This document shows, piece by piece, positions 43,417 through 53,073 of a DNA stretch of 64,000 nt. This DNA is from Anaerolineae bacterium. GTDB lineage: Bacteria; Chloroflexota; Anaerolineae; Promineifilales; Promineifilaceae. Made by a program: the position numbers and the translations under genes. The stretch covers positions 24,371-88,370 of the forward strand of contig JANQGC010000356.1 of NCBI GenBank assembly GCA_028277515.1, read 5' to 3'. Numbering within the stretch: the first letter of the stretch is position 1; each line of letters opens with the position of its first letter. The notes below the pieces were generated by a model. The model was not told the origin of the DNA. It did not search any database and saw only the letters and a list, made by a program, of their open reading frames with translations.

Positions 43417-44877
43417 TCAAGCCATTGAACCTGATGGTTTGTTATCTGCACTAGCATCAATAAGTATCACATTTGGATGATTTTCCAATCTTAATTCTCG
43501 AAGTATATCTAAGATTCTTAACCGCTCTGTTTCTGAGAAAAAAACAATGACTTTTAGTGCTGTACTTGCGTCACTAGCCTTTTGATAAATTTCAGTTTGC
43601 TTGGCAAGGTTTCGTTTTATCTTTCTGTTTGAAGCAAGTTTGAACTCCACAATAGTCTTATCCCAGGCTCCTCTAGAGATTTTAAAATCAGCCGGTCCCC
43701 TACCATCATTTACCTCCGTACTAACATCTGAAGGTGTGCCAAACCAGGTTAGTCTAAACAATATGTGAAGATCTGATTCGCGGCGAATAGGTGTACCCTT
43801 AACGAAAAAAACGCGATGCCCACCTTTGTTCTCAATTATGTCTTTTAAATAGAGAACTCGACTCCGAGTTTCTTCGATTGTTTCACCGGTTATGTCGTAG
43901 AAATTAGTTTCACGCGATAGCTGTTGAATAAAATGTGCCACCTGATTAACGAAAAGACGTTCCATTTCTTCAACTTCAATATCGCTTAATGCAATAGCCC
44001 GATCACCTCTGTCTTCTTTTAGTCGAATAAAGTATTCAATCAATACGGGAATATTTCTAATGACCTTTGTGATAGCTTCGAGCCTTTCTTTTCGAGATGG
44101 TTTGTCAGGTAATATTGAAATGAGGTAATTGTTCAACTCACCCCTCAGTTGTGAATTTGGGATGGAGGCCACAATATCATCATAATCTCTCAATAGATCA
44201 TTTTTATTTATCCAAGTATCGTCCTTTACAAGAATATCTTTTGGTGTTAGGAGCACAAAGTCATTATCAATATATGGAAGGATAAAAGATGCTGGCTCCC
44301 AAGTTTCTGTTTGATAATTAAATTGTACTTTGCGTATACTCACTCGTCTTTTTAATCTGTTTGGTAAATGATGCAAAGCGAATTCCTGTGTATATTCAAG
44401 CAAATAATGCTTGATCAAGTTGGTAGTAAAATCACTAATATTGTCTTTCCCCACGCCCGCTTCAATCAAACATAATTTTTCAAGATGGCTACTTTTTGTC
44501 ACAGTTTCATTGCCAAAGTTTTGAAATACAGAATTCAAATTTTCGTTTAATGCTCGCGCAAATTTGATCCCTAATCCACTACCTGAATTACCTACTAATG
44601 AATAACCTAACCAATTCTGTTTGATTTCTGGAAATTTAAACCAACTTTGAAGTAAACCCTCTCGAATTTCTCCTACCAATGACTTATCACGTAAGAACCT
44701 CAGGTACCGGATAATTTCCCTATGGAGTTCTTGATATTCAGACTTGGTACTATTAAATAACAAGAATGGATCAACAAAGAGAGGTAAATCGTTTATTAGT
44801 GATACGTTAAATGCCCCATATTGTTCGAGAATCTCAGGGTCTACACCAAAGTAGTCAGTAAAATAAACATTGATCAT
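43417..44877 (-). CDS. PD-(D/E)XK nuclease-like protein
   Basis: 486 residues from ATG 44877 (GGAGGGG upstream); a longer start exists at 44922. Residues about 1-340 have no recognised family. The C-terminal part contains EVNDGRGPADFKI followed by TIVEFKLAS, an E-D-ExK arrangement typical of PD-(D/E)XK nucleases. It lies next to a serine recombinase in an AT-rich segment. A restriction or antiphage role is inferred. Confidence 0.65.
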   Translation of the reverse strand: MINVYFTDYFGVDPEILEQYGAFNVSLINDLPLFVDPFLLFNSTKSEYQELHREIIRYLRFLRDKSLVGEIREGLLQSWFKFPEIKQNWLGYSLVGNSGSGLGIKFARALNENLNSVFQNFGNETVTKSSHLEKLCLIEAGVGKDNISDFTTNLIKHYLLEYTQEFALHHLPNRLKRRVSIRKVQFNYQTETWEPASFILPYIDNDFVLLTPKDILVKDDTWINKNDLLRDYDDIVASIPNSQLRGELNNYLISILPDKPSRKERLEAITKVIRNIPVLIEYFIRLKEDRGDRAIALSDIEVEEMERLFVNQVAHFIQQLSRETNFYDITGETIEETRSRVLYLKDIIENKGGHRVFFVKGTPIRRESDLHILFRLTWFGTPSDVSTEVNDGRGPADFKISRGAWDKTIVEFKLASNRKIKRNLAKQTEIYQKASDASTALKVIVFFSETERLRILDILRELRLENHPNVILIDASADNKPSGSMA

Positions 44878-44983
44878 ATGATCCCCTCCATTTTCACTAC
44901 TTAAACCTAGCATCGTGGTCAACGGAGATTAAACTTAAGTCTGCAACTTGTCAATTCACAAGTCGTATTCATTGAAATTAAAA

Positions 44984-45541
44984 TCACATTCGTTCCCCCA
45001 AGTATGTGTAAAGAGTCGATTTTGAAATCCTAAGGATATTACAAATCTCTTTTATCGAATGATCCTTTTCGTCATACAGTTTGTAAGCCAATTGAACTTT
45101 CTTGCTATCCAGTGCCTTCGGCCGCCCACCCATTCTGCCTCTGGCTCTAGCTGCAGCGAGTCCTGCACGAGTCCGTTCGCGAATCAGATTTCGCTCAAAT
45201 TCAGCCAGGGCACCAAAGATATGAAAAATGAGCTTACCCCCGCTGGTCGTTGTATCAATAGATTCTTGCAAACTGCGGAAACCGATTTTTCGATCTTCCA
45301 GGATGGCTACAATTTCAATCAGGTTCTTTAGAGAGCGTCCTAACCTATCCAAACGCCAGACCACCAGCATATCTTGATCATCACGCAAATATTCCAAGGC
45401 TGATTGAAGCCCTGGTCGCAAAGATTTTGCGCCACTGATGGTATCTTTAAATATTTTTTTACATCCCGCTTTTTTGAGAGCATCAATTTGTAAAGCATGA
45501 TCTTGGTCATCAGTAGAAATTCTGGCATAGCCGATTAACAT
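44984..45541 (-). CDS. Serine recombinase (resolvase/invertase family)
   Basis: 185 residues from ATG 45541. Nucleophile Ser9 in YARISTDDQ, VWRLDRLGRSLKNLI, and GALAEFERNLIRERTRAGL-type helix, plus a C-terminal HTH (SIKEICNILRISKSTLYTYL). Catalyses site-specific recombination. About 60% similar by eye to the recombinase at 60897. A TATAAT box ends 6 nt before the ATG. Confidence 0.92.
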   Translation of the reverse strand: MLIGYARISTDDQDHALQIDALKKAGCKKIFKDTISGAKSLRPGLQSALEYLRDDQDMLVVWRLDRLGRSLKNLIEIVAILEDRKIGFRSLQESIDTTTSGGKLIFHIFGALAEFERNLIRERTRAGLAAARARGRMGGRPKALDSKKVQLAYKLYDEKDHSIKEICNILRISKSTLYTYLGERM

Positions 45542-45547
45542 GTTGGC

Positions 45548-45553
45548 ATTATA
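45548..45553 (-). promoter_or_regulatory. -10 element (TATAAT), leaderless start of serine recombinase
   Basis: A consensus TATAAT on the minus strand ends 6 nt before ATG 45541, so the mRNA may begin at the start codon. A TTGTAT at about -35 has 18-bp spacing. Confidence 0.5.
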
Positions 45554-46011
45554 TCGTCCTAAAACTCGTGAATACAAGAGTTTTTCAAACCATGATTTTC
45601 GGAACGGGTTTTCACACTAGATATTGAGTGGCTTTTTGATTTTGAAAAAATGTCCAGAAATCGGGGGTTATATAGATTTCTTTGAACCAACAAAACAAAA
45701 TTAATGAACTAAAAAATTGAAGAATTCTAAATAACGGGCCGACATATTTTCCGTTTAACATATCGCCCAATCTAAAATCATTTATGAGATTAAACACTAA
45801 AAATGTTGTTCGATTAATAAAATAGCTTGCCTGAAAGGATGTGTGGATTTTCCAATATTTACTAAAAAAATTACAAATTCACAAAATTAAATGATCATGA
45901 ATTTGAAATAATTGTCCCCTATATTGCTTATACTGTTTAAACAAATCCCTGCTTGCAAAAAATCTAAAAATTGACAGTTGAGCGTAAAATTCACAACAAA
46001 AGGAAGGAAAA
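45554..46011. other. AT-rich intergenic stretch
   Basis: Very AT-rich. A minus-strand frame (45612-45797) is not supported. TTGACA occurs at 45971-45976, but no -10 at the right distance is obvious. A strong AAGGAAGG ribosome-binding site precedes the ATG at 46012. Confidence 0.5.
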
Positions 46012-47403
46012 ATGAATAAAATTAAAACACCTTTTTTGGTAGTGATTGCACTTTTTGTTGGACTTTTTGTTGGACGGATAGATTTTTCAAATACAGTTCA
46101 GGCAGACCTTGAATCCACCCCAAGTTGGAAAATGGAAAGTAATATAGCAGGTGATGTTTTTGGTTATCCAACAGGTCAGGCCGGAGATGTAAATGGTGAT
46201 GGACATATTGATTTTTTTGTGTCATCTAATTTACATGACAATGGGAATACCGACGAAGGTTTAGTTGAGGTGTTCTATGGATCAGTGGAAGGCATAAGTG
46301 AGACGGTCGATTGGTCGGCTGAAAGTAATCAGGATTCGACGTATTTTGGATATTCAGTGGATTTTGGAGATTTTAATGGAGACTCTTATGATGATTTGGT
46401 GATTGGATCGCATAAATGGGATGAAGGGGGTGATAGCGACATCGGCAAAGCTTGGGTGTATTTTGGAAGTTCATCCGGATTAAGTACTACTGCTGATTGG
46501 ACCGTAACAGGTGAAACTGCTGGAGATAAATTTGGCGTTAGCGTCGGAAATGCGGGAGATGTGGATGACGATGGATATGATGATATTCTAGTTGGTGCTC
46601 AGCATGTTGATAATGGCAGCACGGATGAAGGTAAAGTTTATCTTTATTATGGAAGTAGTACAGGTCCTGGGACAACTGCTGATTGGACTTTTGAACCGGA
46701 TGCTCATGACAAATACTTAGGAACATCTGTCCGATCCGCCGGTGACGTAAATAACGATGGCTATGATGATTTTATAGTTGGAGGTCAAGGAAAAGGACAA
46801 TATGCTTATGGCAGTGCATATGTCTTCTATGGAAGTAGTACAGGTCCAGGGTCATCCGCTGACAGATCTTATACTGGAGAGAATTGGGCATCCAAGTTTG
46901 GCTTTGCAGTGAGTTCTGCTGGAGATATTAATGACGATGGCTATGATGATGTGATAATAGGGTCTCCTGGTTATAAGATCAACTTCGATAATTATGGGAA
47001 AGTTTATGCTTATTATGGAAGTTCTTCTGGACTCGGAACATCAGCTGATTGGACATATTATGATGCCACTCAAGGTGGTTCGTTTGGTCTATCTGTAAGT
47101 TCGGCCGGTGACATGAACCATGATGGATACGCCGACATTATTGTAAGTGAACCTGATCATTCGAACACATACAATAAAGCAGGACGCGTGTTTGTATTTA
47201 CCGGGTCGAGTTCTGGCATGAACAACACACCGTATTGGACTGATGAAGGCACATCAAATAATGAACGCTTAGGAATGTGGGTAAGTGATGCTGGGAGTAT
47301 TTTGGGAGGCACTATTTCGAGGATAGTAATTGGCACACCTGATTATGACAATGGACAAACAAATGAAGGCCAGGTTGAAATGTACTATGCTCAATGTGAT
47401 TAA
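46012..47403 (+). CDS. Secreted FG-GAP/integrin-type beta-propeller protein
   Basis: 463 residues. Signal peptide (about 1-32), then six to seven FG-GAP repeats of about 65 residues with the Ca2+-binding D-x-N/D-x-D-G-x-D motif (GDVNGDGHIDFF, GDFNGDSYDDLV, GDVDDDGYDDIL, GDVNNDGYDDFI, GDINDDGYDDVI, GDMNHDGYADII). It should form a seven-bladed propeller outside the cell, for adhesion or ligand binding. A terminator follows. Confidence 0.9.
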   Translation: MNKIKTPFLVVIALFVGLFVGRIDFSNTVQADLESTPSWKMESNIAGDVFGYPTGQAGDVNGDGHIDFFVSSNLHDNGNTDEGLVEVFYGSVEGISETVDWSAESNQDSTYFGYSVDFGDFNGDSYDDLVIGSHKWDEGGDSDIGKAWVYFGSSSGLSTTADWTVTGETAGDKFGVSVGNAGDVDDDGYDDILVGAQHVDNGSTDEGKVYLYYGSSTGPGTTADWTFEPDAHDKYLGTSVRSAGDVNNDGYDDFIVGGQGKGQYAYGSAYVFYGSSTGPGSSADRSYTGENWASKFGFAVSSAGDINDDGYDDVIIGSPGYKINFDNYGKVYAYYGSSSGLGTSADWTYYDATQGGSFGLSVSSAGDMNHDGYADIIVSEPDHSNTYNKAGRVFVFTGSSSGMNNTPYWTDEGTSNNERLGMWVSDAGSILGGTISRIVIGTPDYDNGQTNEGQVEMYYAQCD

Positions 47404-47443
47404 TTAAATAGTAATTGAAAACATTTAATTTAATAGTCTTTAG

Positions 47444-47480
47444 ACCTGCTAGAATGATACTTCTATCTAGCAGGTTTTTT
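47444..47480 (+). terminator. Rho-independent terminator of the FG-GAP gene
   Basis: ACCTGCTAGA / TCTAGCAGGT perfect 10-bp stem followed by T6. It is 40 bp past the stop codon. Confidence 0.9.
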
Positions 47481-47646
47481 GCTCAGAGGAAACAAGAACT
47501 TTTATCACTTCCAAAAAATGGACGTTTCTCGGAGGTGCTTCGCATAAGCTTTTTTGACAATGTGGTGCAATGACTTAGGATTTAAATTAGGTAAAGTAGG
47601 TGCATTTACCTATCGATTGTTTATTACATTATTTCTTGAGGTTTTT

Positions 47647-49023
47647 ATGTTTCGCGATGAGGATTTCTTACTAAAAAAAAGTGTCGAGCTTTATAACAAC
47701 ATCGCTTCCATTGGAGATTTCCAAGGGCGACTGAAGGCAGTATTTGAGATTTACCCTACTTTACGGATAGCCTGGAACTTTGAATCATTTGATGGTATTG
47801 AAGAAACGCCAACCATAGGTGATGGGGGATTAATTGAAGATTCAATTATGGGTCATCAGTTTAAACTGGAGAAGTCAGCCGGCACCTTGGGCGGGATTCC
47901 ATGGGGTGTTGATCTTTATCAAGGCTATCAAATTGAGGGAACGTCAGCTAACGCATGGATCGGAAATACAAAACTTCGATCCAACTTGATTGATTTCTAC
48001 TTACCAAATGCAAAATTCTTGGCCGAGTGTCATGGAGGAAGCCTGCATACAGATAAATATGACATCTCATATCCAATCGGGGAGCAGCCACTTCTAGAAA
48101 ATGTTTTACCTACAAAATCGAGTATCGGAGGAAGGTGGGAATGTCCCTTGGGAAATGATTGGACTCTTTCCCTTCGCATAACGGATAATGCTAAGGAGTG
48201 GCTAAAGGCAAGAAATAGTCATGGGACATATTTGGTTGGAATTGGAACCCTCAAGAACGACGGTACTGATACTACTAATGACAATGAATTATCACTTAAT
48301 GAGGCATGTGCTTATATTGAAAAACTCTGTTGGATGCTTTCGTTTGCAAATGGGGGATATTTGGGACCTGCAGTCATGTTATCCAGGAAATTTGGAGAAA
48401 AATCTTTCCAAGAGACTGCCCTATTTGGAGCATACCAAACCACGCCGCTTGAGTTAGTTGGCCACACGTGGCTAATGCCGAATTCCGATTTGTGCAATTA
48501 TATATCTTGTTTCCAAACATTCGAGCGAATGATAAACCAGAAGTCATGGAATGAGACATTTGAACTAATACTTATCTGGTATCTGCAAGCAATTCAACCT
48601 ACTACAAGCCAAGGACTAAGTAAACCGTGGCCGGTTATCGCCAATGCGCTAGGTGCTGCATTAGAGCGATTAAGCTTTACCATATTAGAACAAGAGTTTG
48701 ACGAAGACTTTGGTGATAAGTCAAAAAAAAGGATTAGAAACCTTCTCGAGAAAATCGGAATCGTCGACACTGATGAAGACGATGATCGATTTGTTGATAT
48801 ATTTGTTGACACAAGAAACAATGCAACACATGTGTTACCAAGCAACAAGTTCACGGAAGATGAAATGATGTTAAGCTTGCAATATGCTAAATCATGGGTG
48901 GAAGAAGCTCTTCTGTGGCGACTTGGTTATGAGGGAGCATATCGTCGACGAGTTCCAGGATCTCATGACTTTGCCTTTGAAGAACCTCGCTATAATATCA
49001 AAACCCGCAAAATGAATTGGTAA
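47647..49023 (+). CDS. HEPN-domain protein, ApeA-like abortive-infection candidate
   Basis: 458 residues from ATG 47647 with GAGG 5 nt upstream; a longer frame begins at 47554. The N-terminal 270 residues look like a beta-rich sensor region without a known name. The C-terminal helical domain has Arg390-x4-His395 (RNNATH) in the context FVDTRNNATHVLPS and then SWVEEALLWRLGYEGAYRR, the RX4-6H motif of HEPN RNases. The layout resembles ApeA-type single-gene antiphage proteins. Stand-alone gene. Confidence 0.65.
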   Translation: MFRDEDFLLKKSVELYNNIASIGDFQGRLKAVFEIYPTLRIAWNFESFDGIEETPTIGDGGLIEDSIMGHQFKLEKSAGTLGGIPWGVDLYQGYQIEGTSANAWIGNTKLRSNLIDFYLPNAKFLAECHGGSLHTDKYDISYPIGEQPLLENVLPTKSSIGGRWECPLGNDWTLSLRITDNAKEWLKARNSHGTYLVGIGTLKNDGTDTTNDNELSLNEACAYIEKLCWMLSFANGGYLGPAVMLSRKFGEKSFQETALFGAYQTTPLELVGHTWLMPNSDLCNYISCFQTFERMINQKSWNETFELILIWYLQAIQPTTSQGLSKPWPVIANALGAALERLSFTILEQEFDEDFGDKSKKRIRNLLEKIGIVDTDEDDDRFVDIFVDTRNNATHVLPSNKFTEDEMMLSLQYAKSWVEEALLWRLGYEGAYRRRVPGSHDFAFEEPRYNIKTRKMNW

Positions 49024-49093
49024 ATTGTGCTATTGGAACACACATATAAAGCAAATAAGGAGCGTTTGTGAAATCGAAATTCTAGAGTTTGGA

Positions 49094-50578
49094 TTAGTCA
49101 GTACCAAACCATCCTTCAGGGTATTGATCTAGGCTTATGGTAATTGAATATTCACCCTCGTTGCAATGATTTATTGGCTTTATCACAATGTTTTGCCAAG
49201 ATTGAACGTTCGCTAAAAACTCATGTCCATCGTTTTCTGTTTTATGGATTTTCCAGGGAAAAGAACCTGTCCCATCATCAATTTTTATGGTCATTTTATC
49301 TGCCGAGTATTGCGTCCAGGTTAAAAGCATACCTTTAGAATCTTCTCTTTCTTCCGGTTCTAGTTTAATCCATGTAGGTTGTGGAGGTACTTCCCATCTA
49401 CATTTTGTATCTTTGTTAAAAGTTATTGGCCCTGCAATATTACTTGAGAGGGGTAAATACGTTCGATATATCCTATGCCCTGAAATGTAGTTTCCCACAC
49501 CGATATAGATATGATCTCCAAAACTATGAAACACTCCATATCGATTATTTGTATCGCCAAACCCATCTTCATTGACTTGTTCCCAATCTGTTCCGTTTGA
49601 TGTACGCCAAATCTCAGTTCCCGTCACAGTGTTGCTAGTTTCGATGTACATATAGCCATCATGTACAAGGAACACACCCAGGCTGGCACCAATATTATTT
49701 GTAGTGTCTGCAAAAGTGTAGGTGGTGTTAAAAGTAACACCGTCAATGGATTTGATGATCTCAGCGCCACCACTTCCATCCCTTTTTGATCCGTAAAGCG
49801 CTCCATTAAATATTTTCCAACCGGCTATTGCTACATCACCCGAACCATATCCAAAACCGTTGGTGCCCACTTGCGCCCAGGTAGAAAGATCGTTTGTACG
49901 CCAAACTTCTCCTCCATCCGTATTATTTTGAGTATTAAAATAGAGGTAACCATCGAATATGACTGAAGTCCATACGACAATATTGTTTGTATCCCCAAAT
50001 CCATCCGTGGACTTCTTATTCCAGTTCGTACCATCAGTAGTACACCAAACCTCTGCACCGTCAGTAGCGTTATATGTCCCTCCGCAGAGGTTTCCTTGAA
50101 ATACGCTCATCGCTTTAAAGTTTTGATTATTGCCGTCACCAAACCCTGAGACGTTCACTTGTGTCCAGTCAGCGCCGTCACTCGTTCTATAAACGGTTGC
50201 TCCACTACTGCTATTAGTTCCATTGGAAACGTACAACTGCCCGTTAAATATCTGCATTGAGTCAACATGATCATTAGCCACCGGATCCCCAAATCCATCT
50301 TCATTAACCTGTTCCCAATCTGTTCCATTGCAGCTTTTATATACGCGGGACCCTTCCGTAGTGCTTTGTGCTTCAATTCCCGCGTACAAACAGTTTTTAT
50401 ACTCAACAAAAGCGAAAAAATCTTGACCGCTGAAGGAGGCATCGTCATCTCCAAACCCATCTTCGTTGACTTGTGTCCAGGTAAGCGCATGGGTAGTTGA
50501 GGAAATAGTGAGGCCAGCAAAAAGCAACACTAAAAAAGGAACGCATCTTAGATTATGCTTTTTTTCTATATGAAACAC
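49094..50578 (-). CDS. Secreted tandem-repeat protein (GFGD repeats)
   Basis: 494 residues from GTG 50578. Signal peptide (about 10-32) and then about seven repeats of 50-60 residues each carrying TWxQVNEDGFGD and variants (NEDGFGDPVAN, NVSGFGDGNNQ, STDGFGDTNN, NEDGFGDTNNR). Kelch/sialidase-like propeller is probable. The C-terminal 100 residues form a separate beta domain. The start lacks a ribosome-binding site. Function unknown; exported. Confidence 0.75.
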   Translation of the reverse strand: MFHIEKKHNLRCVPFLVLLFAGLTISSTTHALTWTQVNEDGFGDDDASFSGQDFFAFVEYKNCLYAGIEAQSTTEGSRVYKSCNGTDWEQVNEDGFGDPVANDHVDSMQIFNGQLYVSNGTNSSSGATVYRTSDGADWTQVNVSGFGDGNNQNFKAMSVFQGNLCGGTYNATDGAEVWCTTDGTNWNKKSTDGFGDTNNIVVWTSVIFDGYLYFNTQNNTDGGEVWRTNDLSTWAQVGTNGFGYGSGDVAIAGWKIFNGALYGSKRDGSGGAEIIKSIDGVTFNTTYTFADTTNNIGASLGVFLVHDGYMYIETSNTVTGTEIWRTSNGTDWEQVNEDGFGDTNNRYGVFHSFGDHIYIGVGNYISGHRIYRTYLPLSSNIAGPITFNKDTKCRWEVPPQPTWIKLEPEEREDSKGMLLTWTQYSADKMTIKIDDGTGSFPWKIHKTENDGHEFLANVQSWQNIVIKPINHCNEGEYSITISLDQYPEGWFGTD

Positions 50579-50675
50579 GACAAACGCATCATAGCATGGC
50601 CAGGTAGATTTGTGAACTACTTATGATTTCAGCCGGCAGCTTCTTGTAACACATCTGTTCCTTCCATTTTAATAA

Positions 50676-51644
50676 TCATGCCCTCAAAATCTTATCGATT
50701 CTTTGCTCATTAGCCGGCTGCCAACCGAGCATATAAGGAACGGAAGTATCATAGAATTTGCCGATTTCCAGGTAATCAACAAGTTCATCTTTCATCCTGG
50801 ATTCAATAACAAATCTATCTGCCAAATAATCCCGTTCCCGAAAATACCTGGCCCATAATCCAGAGGTAAGCCATACGCCAAGGCCTCCTCCAACAAAGGA
50901 AAATAGAAAGAATATCAAGCTGTTCACCATAGAATAGAAGGTGGCTGCAGGATCGGAATCCAAGCTTTTCATATCAGGAATTCGAATATCTACCTCAGGA
51001 CGCTCCAGAATGCGCTCTCTGCTCGCCGGTCGTGCCGTAGAGAAATCTCTCACTTTGCCGACAAAAACATAAAATATGGGCAGCACAAGCCTTCTGAGGG
51101 CTAAAATCATCGCACCGTCTCCCTGTTGGTTATGCCCTAACTCATGTGCCAACATCTGTTGAAAATGCCGGCTGCGCAGAGATCCTGATGATAAGTACAG
51201 CGTCCTGCCGATTAGATATATCATTTCCGTAGGCGAATCGATAATGTAGGTGCCGGAAAAGCCATTAATACGCCTTCTGCCACTCGCATCTATAATCCGG
51301 CGCTGCACCTCCTGAATCTGTTGCAATTCCCTGCGGCTGGGCTCTCTCGCTCCTAGAGCCAGGCGGGTCAACGTATGCCCACCACCATATTCGGCATAGG
51401 CCAGGATCGATAAAACCAGCGGTCCGAAGCTTATGACCAGACCCAAAATCATGACCAGATAAAAAAGAATGGTAGCCAAAAACTTCAACATACCATTTTC
51501 AAGTAACATCATGCCGGCCACCATAAGGATGAGAGGGATGATGGTTAGCAGGATATATAAGGTAAGCCTGGCCATTGATGAGACGAAAAACTCAATCAAC
51601 AGGGTTAGAATATATAGACGGTTCGGTTTGGTTTGACTATTCAT
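50676..51644 (-). CDS. M48-family metallopeptidase (HtpX-like)
   Basis: 322 residues. Four membrane segments (about 15-45, 55-85, 180-200 and 245-275) and the zinc motif HELGH in QMLAHELGHNQQGDGA. An AAAGGAGAT site precedes the ATG. It is 22 bp after the TraD/VirD4-like ATPase gene, so it belongs to a plasmid/ICE-type operon. Its protein substrate is unknown. Confidence 0.87.
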   Translation of the reverse strand: MNSQTKPNRLYILTLLIEFFVSSMARLTLYILLTIIPLILMVAGMMLLENGMLKFLATILFYLVMILGLVISFGPLVLSILAYAEYGGGHTLTRLALGAREPSRRELQQIQEVQRRIIDASGRRRINGFSGTYIIDSPTEMIYLIGRTLYLSSGSLRSRHFQQMLAHELGHNQQGDGAMILALRRLVLPIFYVFVGKVRDFSTARPASRERILERPEVDIRIPDMKSLDSDPAATFYSMVNSLIFFLFSFVGGGLGVWLTSGLWARYFRERDYLADRFVIESRMKDELVDYLEIGKFYDTSVPYMLGWQPANEQRIDKILRA

Positions 51645-51666
51645 GAAAGATCTCCTTTTTAGAGTT

Positions 51667-53073
51667 TTACTCTAATAAACGAGGCCGTTTAGGTTTGCGA
51701 TTTTGTTCGTTGTTGGCCTTGGGCTTTTTACGTTTTTCTTCTACCTGGCTCTCGATATGATTAATACTGTCAATGCGCCTGACTTTAATTTTGGCGACAT
51801 GGCGCTGGCGAATAAGAAATGCCTCGCCCGGTCTTAGTTTTGCCGCCTCATTCATATCGACCTTGAAAGCGTGTTGTATTCGTGCACTGCCTAATCCGGT
51901 TGCATCGCCATCCTGGTGCTGCATGCTGGATTCAATTTGGTAATTTGTACCTGCCAGTTGCGCCACATCTTCCGGAAATTCAGAAGCCATGAGCAATTTT
52001 GTTCTGGTGTTGGCCAACACCAGTTTCTTTGTCTGCTCATCTTTCAAACTGGCCACATCCTGGGTGGCCAAAATAATGGCTAACTGCGAGCTTCCGGCTA
52101 AGCTCAATAAAGCTGTTATGTTTCTGTTGCTGAACTGGCCAAACTCATCGATGATCAAAACCGAAGGGTGGGTCTGCCGTTTGCCGATAAAATCCTTCAG
52201 ATCCTCAACCAGGAAATCCAGGAATCTCTGCGCTGTGTCGCCCACACTCTGCACCCTCAAGGAAAATATGGCCGCCGCTGTCTGCTCTAAGGCGAATCCA
52301 TCATCACCGATACAGGGGCTGAACTCCCTTGCCAACGGCCGGATGCGATGCACCAATCCCAGCAAATACTTATCATCCAATTCATGAATCGTATCCAGCT
52401 CCACCGGGTCATCCTTGTAAGCTGTGGACAGCCAGTTTTTATTCATCCTGACCCTCAGTTCCTCAAAATTACGCGGCGGTCCACCGGGTGCATAACAGAT
52501 GAGCTGCAGCAGATCGCGGTTCACATCGGCATAAAATTGGGCATTCCCTTCCGCTTCAGCGGTTCCAATTAATGCGCAAAGACGGTTATAGACATCGGCC
52601 GGTTTTCCGCGAAAGCCATCGTAGATGGCGCCGTAACCATCAAAGCCAAGTTTGAAGACGGGGGCTATGCCACGGTTATGTTGGAAGGCGAGTGAACGGA
52701 TATCATCTGCTAAGTCCTCATCACCTTTCCCATCCACCAGGTAAATATTGCGGTCGGTGGCCAGCAACATTTCCTTGACCAACCTTTTTATCGTCTCGCT
52801 TTTACCCGCTCCGGTGGTTCCCAATAAAAACAGGTGCTGGTCTAGAACTTCTTCAGATAGCAAAAGCCAGCCATCTTTAACTGAAATACCAAGGTGTTCC
52901 GGAAAGTTATCACCTTTGATTTTTGCCCCAATCCTCAACCAGGTCGTTTTCGACTCAGCCTCGGCGAGGTTCCCGGCTTTTGCTGACATCTTGCCTGATC
53001 GTTCAGCTTCCCTGGCTTCCTGCTCGGCCAATTGTTCTTGCAGTGATTTAGGTTTAAGAAATCGTGAAATCAT
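51667..53073 (-). CDS. VirD4/TraD-like DNA-transfer ATPase
   Basis: 468 residues. Walker A GTTGAGKSETIKR near residue 85 and Walker B VLIIDEFGQF near 305, followed by the Gln/Asn region ILATQDVASL common to coupling proteins. It moves DNA in conjugation or mobilisation, or segregates it. The upstream 53054 gene overlaps it by 20 bp. No relaxase is recognised nearby. Confidence 0.85.
   Translation of the reverse strand: MISRFLKPKSLQEQLAEQEAREAERSGKMSAKAGNLAEAESKTTWLRIGAKIKGDNFPEHLGISVKDGWLLLSEEVLDQHLFLLGTTGAGKSETIKRLVKEMLLATDRNIYLVDGKGDEDLADDIRSLAFQHNRGIAPVFKLGFDGYGAIYDGFRGKPADVYNRLCALIGTAEAEGNAQFYADVNRDLLQLICYAPGGPPRNFEELRVRMNKNWLSTAYKDDPVELDTIHELDDKYLLGLVHRIRPLAREFSPCIGDDGFALEQTAAAIFSLRVQSVGDTAQRFLDFLVEDLKDFIGKRQTHPSVLIIDEFGQFSNRNITALLSLAGSSQLAIILATQDVASLKDEQTKKLVLANTRTKLLMASEFPEDVAQLAGTNYQIESSMQHQDGDATGLGSARIQHAFKVDMNEAAKLRPGEAFLIRQRHVAKIKVRRIDSINHIESQVEEKRKKPKANNEQNRKPKRPRLLE

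Noticed and set aside
45612..45797. 61-codon minus-strand frame
   Set aside because: AT-rich Phe/Leu/Ile-biased translation without start signals.
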